Of a stretch of 64,000 nt of DNA, positions 57,597-64,000 are shown one piece after another. Numbering within the stretch: the stretch's first letter is position 1; each line of letters opens with the position of its first letter. Under the pieces are notes generated by a model that saw nothing but the letters and a program-made list of their open reading frames with translations, ran no database searches and had not been told where the DNA came from. The stretch comes from Anabaena azotica FACHB-119 (lineage in GTDB: Bacteria > Cyanobacteriota > Cyanobacteriia > Cyanobacteriales > Nostocaceae), in contig NZ_JACJSG010000008.1 of assembly GCF_014697625.1 (NCBI RefSeq), forward strand, positions 1 through 64,000. The letters are read 5' to 3'. Made by a program: the position numbers and the translations under genes.

Positions 57597-57846
57597 GTAG
57601 TTTACTTCGTAGTGGTATCTCTAAGCTATAGTTTTCTTCGCTACATAACTGCTGAAGTTCTTTAAAAGCTTGGGCTACAGATGTTTTTGCAGTTTTTTGC
57701 CGCCAGTTTAAAAATTCTTTAAAAAGCTCAGGGTCTACAATTGCAGCCACTAGTTCCTCTTGAGTATAAATTAGCTGAGGTTCTTGGCTAGTAGCATTAA
57801 TTATGGAAGTTAGCTGTGTTTTGGCTTCTTCAAGTGTCCATTTCAT
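57562..57846 (-). CDS. Phd/YefM-type antitoxin, C-terminus replaced by element DNA
   Basis: The product is about 94 aa from the ATG at 57846 (MKWTLEEAKTQLTSIINATS). It shows the Phd/YefM-like N-terminal domain with the EPQLIYTQEELVAAIVDPEL pattern and a helical linker (FKEFLNWRQKTAKTSVAQAF). After NYSLEIPLR the sequence becomes SKLPTLPQAVSVGF, which is encoded by the end hairpin of the TnpB element. The original C-terminus, which would bind the toxin, appears to have been cut off by the insertion. No toxin gene follows. Confidence 0.72.
   Translation of the reverse strand: MKWTLEEAKTQLTSIINATSQEPQLIYTQEELVAAIVDPELFKEFLNWRQKTAKTSVAQAFKELQQLCSEENYSLEIPLRSKLPTLPQAVSVGF
57569..57597 (+). ncRNA. 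Candidate 3' hairpin of the TnpB guide RNA / element right end
   Basis: CCTACGCTC (57569-57577) pairs perfectly with GAGCGTAGG (57589-57597) around ACCGCTTGCGG. It spans the tnpB stop codon. Guide (omega) RNAs of IS605-type elements overlap the 3' end of tnpB and finish at the right end, which suits this position. The guide segment would lie just downstream, near 57598. Inference only. Confidence 0.5.
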
Positions 57847-57902
57847 TGGAAAAACCTCCAAGTTTTGGAAGTATTGGATATAAAGGCTGTTCTCAAGTTA
57901 GC

Positions 57903-58088
57903 TTATTTTTCCAAGCGATTGCACTTTTGATGATAGCGTTGATGTGGGCGATCGCTCAATTCTTCCAAAGAAAAGCCATCTCCAGCATTATCTTTCCATT
58001 CAGCTTTCTCTTTGGCATCTTGAAGTTTAGCCCAGCCTTGGAGAGTTAAAGTTACACCCCGGCTGCGTCGAGTTTTTTGCTGTTTCAT
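57903..58088 (-). pseudogene. Truncated HTH domain of a large cyanobacterial signalling protein
   Basis: The fragment is 61 aa, starting MKQQKTRRSRGVTLTLQGWA, KLQDAKEKAEWKDNAGDGFS, LEELSDR. This N-terminus is a helix-turn-helix segment that usually opens large NB-ARC, AAA or pentapeptide proteins in cyanobacteria. After LEELSDR the frame is wrong; in another frame the expected continuation SPTSTLSSKV appears. A frameshift near 57950 and loss of the rest make this a remnant. It lies upstream of the damaged antitoxin. Confidence 0.6.
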
Positions 58089-58318
58089 GTGTTGTACTAT
58101 GAACTCGTCAAACTACCTGCCAACTAGCGGTTAGTCTAGTTAGTTTTCGTACACAGCTACATATTCACATAACTTGATTGTAAATTAATATTAGCAATAC
58201 AAGTAAATTTACATAGTCATGAAGCAGCCAATCATAAAACCTTTACAATCACAGGCTTTCAAACCTGTTGCCTGTTTCCTATATACTTCAGCTATCAAAG
58301 CAGATTTCTATACATTTC

Positions 58319-59815
58319 TTAATCATTATGAGCGTGTTCAAACTCATATACATAAAATAGTCGGCTAAACCTTTTTAATTGATATCCCAATACAGCCAAC
58401 AAAATACCAGCCGCAAGCGCTAACCAAAATCCTATCGGGGGGAGGCTGAACAGAGATGCACCTACTGCTTGCATAGCCACAGTTCTAGCATCAAGAATTA
58501 CCGCCACAAATAAACAGACAGTCGCAGCTACATAACTCAAGACAGTCAAACGATTGATATTTTTTAGGGCATTTTGGCAAACTGTGCAATTTTGAGTGTG
58601 TGTTGTCCATACATCAAACAATTTTTGTTTATCTTTTTCGGCTTGAGGTATGTCATTGTTATATGCTTCTGCCCAAGGTATACCACCACCAGCTCGATTT
58701 TCTAACCAGCGACGTAATGCAATCACCATTTTATCTTGGGGATTTGGTGTATAAACTGCATCTAGCCATTTACCCTTTCTTTTTTGGGTAATAATTGCTT
58801 CTTGATAATGCAAAAACACCATATCTTGGTGTAGGAATAACGATGCTAATACATGAACCAACCAAATTGGTAAGGGTAGTCCAAAAAAAGATAATCCTTG
58901 GGGTTTCTTTCCTTGGGAATTTTTGACGAAAACTTGGCAACCAATATGACGACACCAGCCTGGACGGGTTGGGGTAGCATACAAAGCTAAAATTAACTGT
59001 CTACCGTCCTTGGAAGTGGAGGTAATTTTCATGTAACAAGGTGGCTGAAAATCGTGAATTGCCTGTACTATGTTGCCTTGTGTTGGTTGAATCTCAAAAG
59101 CAAACCCATCTTGGGTGGATATGTGGCGTACAGGAATCATATCGTAGTATTTGGAATCTTTGTAGCGATCGCCTACAATCCCGTGATGAGAAACTGGTAC
59201 ATGAGCAGGATCACAGACATTTTCCATAAAATAATCCCACCCATAGGGCAAATCGCGAAAGTTCCAAGGAGACTTTTCCACCCTATCTAAATTATCTTCT
59301 AATTCAGTCACAATACGCGGTGTCTGCAACTGGCTTTCTTCCTGAGCTTTTTCTCCCGCTTCCGCCCATACCCACAACAAGCCCTGGCGTTCTTGGGTAG
59401 GATAAACCACCGCACAGAATTTTTGATTTTCACAATTTCTAACCGCAGTCTGTTCGTCTTTAGACTGGGGCATATTTACACAGTTTCCTTGAGCGTCAAA
59501 ACGCCAAGCATGGTAAGCACATAAAAGTGTACCATCAGCTTCAACTCGACCTTCTGAAAGTGGCACTAGTCGATGGGGACAAAAATCTTCAAAACAGCGC
59601 CATTGACCAGAACCATCCCGCCACAAAACAATATCCTTGCCTAATAATTGCATGGCATGGGGACGGCTAGCATCAAGGTACTCTACCACTGCTACTGGAT
59701 ACCACTGCTTTGTCCATTGGAAGATTTCAGATGCTGCTGGCAATTCTTCATTTGCTGAATTGTTAAATGAGTTGTTGTTCTGGATATTTCCTAACAGCTT
59801 GATATCAGTGGTCAT
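58319..59815 (-). CDS. Rieske oxygenase of the pheophorbide a oxygenase type
   Basis: The product is 498 aa. The Rieske [2Fe-2S] domain lies near residues 35-150 (CFEDFCPHRLVPLSEGRV and LLCAYHAWRFDAQGNCV, giving CXH ... CXXH). The mononuclear iron site is in DYFMENVCDPAHVPVSHHGI near residue 195. The C-terminal part has a CXXC motif (NCTVCQNALKN) and two membrane helices near the end (VLSYVAATVCLFVAVILDAR, FWLALAAGILLAVLGYQLKR). This matches the PAO/Tic55/PTC52 family of membrane-bound Rieske oxygenases in oxygenic phototrophs. The exact substrate is not known; chlorophyll or carotenoid-related compounds are possible. It is monocistronic. Confidence 0.9.
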   Translation of the reverse strand: MTTDIKLLGNIQNNNSFNNSANEELPAASEIFQWTKQWYPVAVVEYLDASRPHAMQLLGKDIVLWRDGSGQWRCFEDFCPHRLVPLSEGRVEADGTLLCAYHAWRFDAQGNCVNMPQSKDEQTAVRNCENQKFCAVVYPTQERQGLLWVWAEAGEKAQEESQLQTPRIVTELEDNLDRVEKSPWNFRDLPYGWDYFMENVCDPAHVPVSHHGIVGDRYKDSKYYDMIPVRHISTQDGFAFEIQPTQGNIVQAIHDFQPPCYMKITSTSKDGRQLILALYATPTRPGWCRHIGCQVFVKNSQGKKPQGLSFFGLPLPIWLVHVLASLFLHQDMVFLHYQEAIITQKRKGKWLDAVYTPNPQDKMVIALRRWLENRAGGGIPWAEAYNNDIPQAEKDKQKLFDVWTTHTQNCTVCQNALKNINRLTVLSYVAATVCLFVAVILDARTVAMQAVGASLFSLPPIGFWLALAAGILLAVLGYQLKRFSRLFYVYEFEHAHND

Positions 59816-60091
59816 AGTTAAATTTTTGACTATTTTGGTGGCTTGAGTGAAATTAGTACAGTTTTATGTCAAGTGGCTAATTGAGGATATATAGCAGAGA
59901 ACAGAGAATAGTCTGATGCTGTACTCTGCAAATTTTAAATTAGGGATAGCTTCCAGATAGTCTTCCCTAAGAAATATTCCTCAAAATATCCGCTTAAACT
60001 ATAGTTAGTTTCATTCAATACTTAAGTAAACCGCCGTAGAAAAACCAAACCTTGTCAATTAAAATGCCATGTTCTAAAACTTTTCTGCTGC

Positions 60092-60469
60092 TTATATACC
60101 TTCAGCAGGATTGGTAAAGAAAACCTTGATAGCACTGATAATCATGATAATTGCAAATATTTTGCTTAATGCTCCAGCAGGTAAATTTGTTCCTACCTTT
60201 GCACCCAACCAGCCACCAAAAATAAATCCTAAACAAATGAGTGCAGCTACTTTAATATCAACGTATCCTTGTTTGTAATAAACCCAAGCTGCTAATAAAT
60301 CTATCGGTAGAACTAATAATGCTAATGTAGTCCCTTGTGCTTGTTGCTGGGAGAATCCTAATAAAAAAATTAGAGAGGGTAAGATAATTATGCCGCCACC
60401 AATACCTGTCATCCCGCTAATAATTCCTGCAACTAATCCTAAAATTAGACAAATCCAAATACTAGTCAT
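60092..60469 (-). CDS. Half-size TauE/SafE family membrane protein
   Basis: The product is 125 aa with four membrane helices and a single copy of the family helix GLVAGIISGMTGIGGGIIIL. It also has GTTLALLVLPIDLLAAWVYY and LICLGFIFGGWLGAKVGTNL. It corresponds to one half of a normal TauE protein (compare 2815-3609). The open frame ends cleanly, with no second half nearby. Half-length members are known and may act as homodimers; truncation is the alternative. 59816-60091 contains nothing else. Confidence 0.8.
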   Translation of the reverse strand: MTSIWICLILGLVAGIISGMTGIGGGIIILPSLIFLLGFSQQQAQGTTLALLVLPIDLLAAWVYYKQGYVDIKVAALICLGFIFGGWLGAKVGTNLPAGALSKIFAIIMIISAIKVFFTNPAEGI

Positions 60470-61011
60470 GCTTATATCCTTAATTTGTTTTCAGTAACAT
60501 ACCACCAGATTCATTAAATCCACTAATACCGTTTCTTGATGTAACTGCCGAGCTATTATTTGTTTAGCGCAATTTTATAAGAAATTGGTATATGTAAAAT
60601 GACATGAATCAATCAAACTTTGTAGTCAAGACTAAAATCCTGACCACAAACTTAATTGTTACGGCTTTACATTACTTAACACAAATTGATTTATTTTCAA
60701 CAGGTTATTTAGACTGAGAGATGATTTATAAACAGGATTTACGCATAAAAACGAAAAATCAAGAGTTTAGGCAAGGGTATAGGGGTATAGGAGTGTAAAC
60801 CTTCAAAACTTACACCCTTACATCTAGTCTTAACAGATAACCTTGGTGTGTAAATCTTGATAAAGTAAAAATAAAATTATTGTAATGGCGTGACCAGACT
60901 ACTTTTGTGCATTAGCAAACTCTTGTGGGATGGGCATCTTGCCCGTCCAGTGCAGGCAAGATGCCTACACCACAAGAAAATTTTTTGCAACCTTTTAGCC
61001 TTGCCACGCCA

Positions 61012-61075
61012 GTAGGGTGCGTCAGCCCCAATAATTTCGTACAAAGTAAAGGATTTTCCACATCTGACGCACCCT
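61012..61075. repeat. GTGCGTCAG palindromic module, stand-alone copy
   Basis: TAGGGTGCGTCAGCCCCAAT ... CATCTGACGCACCCTA, about 64 bp, is about 88% identical to the interior of the element at 10519-10652 in the opposite orientation. Here it lacks the AGGACTTAC ends. The rest of 60470-61173 contains a GTGGGATGGGCATCTTGCCC palindrome near 60926, a lone AGAGATGATTTATAAA half-end at 60718, and no gene. Confidence 0.75.
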
Positions 61076-61106
61076 ACTATTGTGCTAAATCATACGTGAC
61101 TAACAA

Positions 61107-61137
61107 GATCCCCGACTTCTTTGAGAAGTCGGGGATC
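61107..61137. terminator. Perfect 14-bp hairpin at the 3' end of the ROCO gene
   Basis: GATCCCCGACTTCT pairs with AGAAGTCGGGGATC around a TTG loop, 37 bases beyond the stop at 61174. It has no good T-tract on the minus strand, so it may be a repeat serving as a processing or termination signal. Confidence 0.5.
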
Positions 61138-61173
61138 TGAAGCTCACTGATTTTCATAAATCAAATAGTATTG

Positions 61174-64000
61174 CTACATCAACCGCCCAAAATATGAAAC
61201 AGGTTTAGGCGGAGTTGGATTTTCAGATGCCGGAATACCATAAAAGAATAGAAGTAATACAACAATAAATGCAGCAAAAGCTCCTGTGGCTCTAATATGA
61301 GTTTTACTAAAAGGTACGTGTGCCTCTAAACCAAGGTTTCCTGTAACTAAATAACCTATAATCCCAGCAAACACGGCTGCTAATAGCCTAACCAATGGCA
61401 ATAAAAGATTCTGTCCTGAAGTGCTACTTTGTCTGACAAGAAAGATGACTATGAAGACAAATAGCATTAAAACTACTAAAGCCATACCCAGCGCTATACC
61501 TCGTTCAGCAGGTGAGTTTTGTGGCGATGGTTTGGGTGGTTCTGGTGGTGGTTCGCTCATAGAATTTTCCGGGGTATGGGGTTTACGTCGTCGTTCTCGC
61601 TCTGCTGCTGATTCTATGCCATCTAAAAGTTCTTTGACGCTGATTTTTTGCGAGTTCGGGCCGGGGGGAATGAAGCTAGTTTCCCCTAAATCTTCTAGTT
61701 TTCGCAAATATTCATAGTCCACCACTATATTTGGTTGGTTGGGAAGAGGTACTTTCTCTTTTGCATCTAAGCCTTTGATTGTTTGGTGAATAGCATCAAA
61801 CTGAGAACGAATCATTGCTAATAGTTCTCGTCTTGTAGAAAGGGAACCATCAATGGAGATGAAAATTTTTCGGTCTTCTCTATCACTTTTGATTAACGCA
61901 CGGTTGCTTTGATATCTCAAAACAATACCACTACGCCACCAAGTCCTTTGATAACTGTGATGGTGCATCCGCACAATAAAGCGAGAGATAATACTGGTGG
62001 GCAATACATTGTAATGATATTGGAATGCTAAGACATCTTCCCAATTCCCTGTATCGAGTTCTTCCTTGGGTAGCAAGTCGGGGATGAGAAATCTACCATC
62101 CTCCAAGGGAAAACAAAGTTCAAATTTCTGCATCATATCGACGATGAACAATTGCTTATTTTGGGGATAGCGGGGGTCATTAAGAATACGGTTTAGTTCA
62201 GCACTATCCATCATGCCTTGACACTTAGTTAGAAGTCGATTATCGTTGAGAATTTTATAGACAGCGTTTGTCACCCATTCTGGATTTAAGACTCCCATCT
62301 CTGCTAAACGAGGCTCATCATGAAAATTAAGAATAATACCCAGTTTATGTAGAAGTTCAATTAGGGTAATTTGACTAGTAGTATTAGCAATTTTTTCATC
62401 CTGACACAACTTTTCGTACTCACTGTAGGGAATATAATCTTTTTTTAGTTGTTCTAGGTGGGTTTTAACTTGAAACCAGCTTTTGGGCAGTGGATCGTGA
62501 ATATTTTCTAAATCAGCAATTTGTTGAGTGATGACTGACTGCAATTCGTTCAGTCCTCTCCCATCTTGACAAGAGACAGGGACAATATCTTTAATGTTAT
62601 GGTATTTTTTACGTAGTCCAGCTTGGTCGAGGTCGAGGGGATGTTGGTCAATCTTATTACCAACAATAATGATAGGGGAATCGCCACCAAAACTTTGAAT
62701 CATCTGTAGCCAGTATTCCAGTTCATTTTGCCGTTCATCTATCCGGGCATCAATTACTAACAGGTAAAGGCTACGTTTGGTCAGAAAAAACTGATGAGTG
62801 GCGTGCATAATTTCCTGTCCGCCAAAGTCCCACATATTGAGACGAATAGACTGGTCATTGACGGAAATCTGCCAGTTTTTAATATTGATACCTTCAGTTT
62901 TGCGCTCTTGGGAGTCGTAACTATTTTCAATCAGTCGTTTAACAAGAGAGGTTTTGCCTACACTGCCTTGTCCTACCAGCAATACCTTAGCTTCATTGAG
63001 GGGCTGTTTCTCCTCCGCTTGCAGAGAGAAATAGTAGTTGAGAATCTTGGATGGTTCATCTAAGCTATTACGTGAACTTCCTAAAATTTCCGGTGGTATC
63101 TGCAAGTTAGCATTACCATCACCGCGCAAATCTAACTTTTTGAGTTTAGTTAGTAGCTGTATTTGCGACGGTAGATTCATCAATTGATTATTTCTGATAT
63201 CCAGGGTTTCTAAATTGGTAAGTTGACCAATCACTGCTGGCAGCGTTGTCAGTTGATTTTCACTGAGGTAAAGCTGGCGGAGCTTGGAAAGTTCACTAAT
63301 CACTGCTGGCAGCGTTGTCAGTTGATTTTCACTGAGGTAAAGCTGGCGGAGCTTGGAAAGTTCACTAATCACTGCTGGCAGCGTTGTCAGTTGATTGCCA
63401 CTGAGGTCAAGCAGGCTGAGGTTGGTAAGTTGACCAATCACTGCTGGCAGCGTTGTCAGTTGATTGCCACCGAGGTCAAGCAGGCTGAGGTTGGTAAGTT
63501 GACCAATCTCTGCTGGCAGCGTTGTCAATTGATTGTTTCTGAGGTCAAGCAGGCTGAGGTTGGTAAGTTGACCAATCTCTGCTGGCAGCATTGTCAGTTG
63601 ATTTTCACTAAGGGAAAGCACGCTGAGGTTGGTAAGTTGACTAATCACTGCTGGCAGCGTTGTCAGTTGATTGTGACTGAGGTAAAGCTGGCGGAGCTTG
63701 GAAAGTTGACCAATCTCTGCTGGCAGCGTTGTCAGTTGATTTTCACCTAGGGAAAGCACGCTGAGGTTGGTAAGTTGACTAATCACTGCTGGTAGCATTG
63801 TCAGTTGATTGTCTCTGAGGTTAAGTTGGCTGAGGTTGGAAAGTTGTCCAATCTCTGCTGGCAGCTTTGTCAGTTGATTGTCTCTGAGGTTAAGTTGGCT
63901 GAGGTTGGAAAGTTGTCCAATCTCTGCTGGCAGCTTTGTCAAGCCTTTGCCAGAAAAGTCTAATATTGTGGCGTTGTCTCTGGCGGCTTGTCTGATGATT
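61174..64000 (-). CDS. LRR-Roc-COR (ROCO) GTPase with C-terminal membrane helices, partial at right edge
   Basis: At least 942 aa; the frame is open to the window edge (IIRQAARDNATILDFSGKGL precedes the first repeat), so the true start lies beyond 64000. About twelve 23-residue leucine-rich repeats (LTTLPAEIGQLTNLSLLDLR type) are followed by a Roc GTPase: G1 KVLLVGQGSVGKTSLVKRLI, G3 MWDFGGQEIMHATHQFFL, G4 NKID. A COR dimerisation domain follows. A linker rich in Pro/Glu/Ser leads to three membrane helices (ALGMALVVLMLFVFIVIFLV, LAAVFAGIIGYLVTG, AFAAFIVVLLLFFYGIP). The protein is probably anchored to a membrane by its C-terminus. The LRRs probably bind a ligand. Two adjacent LRRs are identical at the DNA level. 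Confidence 0.93.
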   Translation of the reverse strand, partial: IIRQAARDNATILDFSGKGLTKLPAEIGQLSNLSQLNLRDNQLTKLPAEIGQLSNLSQLNLRDNQLTMLPAVISQLTNLSVLSLGENQLTTLPAEIGQLSKLRQLYLSHNQLTTLPAVISQLTNLSVLSLSENQLTMLPAEIGQLTNLSLLDLRNNQLTTLPAEIGQLTNLSLLDLGGNQLTTLPAVIGQLTNLSLLDLSGNQLTTLPAVISELSKLRQLYLSENQLTTLPAVISELSKLRQLYLSENQLTTLPAVIGQLTNLETLDIRNNQLMNLPSQIQLLTKLKKLDLRGDGNANLQIPPEILGSSRNSLDEPSKILNYYFSLQAEEKQPLNEAKVLLVGQGSVGKTSLVKRLIENSYDSQERKTEGINIKNWQISVNDQSIRLNMWDFGGQEIMHATHQFFLTKRSLYLLVIDARIDERQNELEYWLQMIQSFGGDSPIIIVGNKIDQHPLDLDQAGLRKKYHNIKDIVPVSCQDGRGLNELQSVITQQIADLENIHDPLPKSWFQVKTHLEQLKKDYIPYSEYEKLCQDEKIANTTSQITLIELLHKLGIILNFHDEPRLAEMGVLNPEWVTNAVYKILNDNRLLTKCQGMMDSAELNRILNDPRYPQNKQLFIVDMMQKFELCFPLEDGRFLIPDLLPKEELDTGNWEDVLAFQYHYNVLPTSIISRFIVRMHHHSYQRTWWRSGIVLRYQSNRALIKSDREDRKIFISIDGSLSTRRELLAMIRSQFDAIHQTIKGLDAKEKVPLPNQPNIVVDYEYLRKLEDLGETSFIPPGPNSQKISVKELLDGIESAAERERRRKPHTPENSMSEPPPEPPKPSPQNSPAERGIALGMALVVLMLFVFIVIFLVRQSSTSGQNLLLPLVRLLAAVFAGIIGYLVTGNLGLEAHVPFSKTHIRATGAFAAFIVVLLLFFYGIPASENPTPPKPVSYFGRLM

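Noticed and set aside
63223..63750. 175-codon open frame on the plus strand (repeating TNHCWQRCQLI-like units)
   Set aside because: It is the antisense shadow of the leucine-rich repeats, whose 69-bp DNA repeat keeps another frame open.

Overview
The window looks like chromosomal DNA of a filamentous, heterocyst-type cyanobacterium (Nostoc/Anabaena group, Nostocales). The evidence is a psaA-psaB photosystem I operon, the carboxysome shell gene ccmP, cyanobacterial conserved families (CPP1-like, DUF2811, DUF3110, DUF3370), frequent GCGATCGC (HIP1) octamers, many short tandem heptamer arrays, and several families of small palindromic, MITE-like elements. I cannot fix the species from the sequence alone. 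No tRNA, rRNA or CRISPR array was seen.

Layout. 0.6-5.5 kb: an exported protein with a sorting-signal-like tail, a conserved 145-aa protein, a TauE/SafE permease and two divergent CadD-type transporters. 5.6-10.2 kb: ccmP in an apparent operon with a pentapeptide-repeat protein, a HAD phosphatase, a CPP1-like membrane J-domain protein and an OmpR-type response regulator. 10.5-17.2 kb: DUF2811, hisIE, a ChaB-like protein, hemL, a 53-aa SmtA-type metallothionein with a probable SmtB-family operator, and a Ser/Thr kinase with pentapeptide repeats. 17.4-21.5 kb: a nested transposon. A 2.2-kb IS1634-like element sits inside the transposase gene of another IS and is bounded by a 6-bp target duplication. 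The outer IS is bounded by TTAA and may itself have broken a small host gene. 21.7-26.3 kb: an SLH/beta-helix surface protein, glutaminase and a proline-rich lipoprotein. 26.9-31.6 kb: psaA-psaB with a strong terminator.

32-37 kb is an accessory stretch of small genes: a DUF433 fusion, two coupled RelE-like proteins, an Rpn-family nuclease, DUF3370 and a DUF4090-like protein. 38.4-46.6 kb: a hexapeptide acyltransferase, a 7TM-HD phosphohydrolase, an ADP-ribosylglycohydrolase-like protein, aroQ with a 45-aa small gene just upstream, and topA. 47-51 kb: a conserved pair of unknown function (a GHKH-motif protein and a DUF6745-like protein), an RRM RNA-binding protein, DUF3110 and murQ. 51.3-55 kb: a fused ModB-ModC molybdate transporter, then an uninterrupted array of 71 heptamers ending 10 bp before an MFS transporter. 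55.2-60.5 kb: a 62-bp tandem repeat, a TnpB element whose 3' end runs into an antitoxin gene, a broken HTH gene, a Rieske oxygenase of the pheophorbide a oxygenase type and a half-size TauE protein. 61.2 kb to the right edge: a large LRR-Roc-COR protein that runs off the window.

The housekeeping genes cover photosynthesis, tetrapyrrole, histidine, shikimate, cell-wall recycling and molybdate uptake. Between them the DNA is strongly shaped by small mobile or repetitive elements. The points most worth following up are the nested IS, the TnpB/antitoxin junction, the GHKH/DUF6745 pair, the ccmP-pentapeptide operon, the 71-unit heptamer array at a gene start, and the families of palindromic elements carrying different internal cargo.
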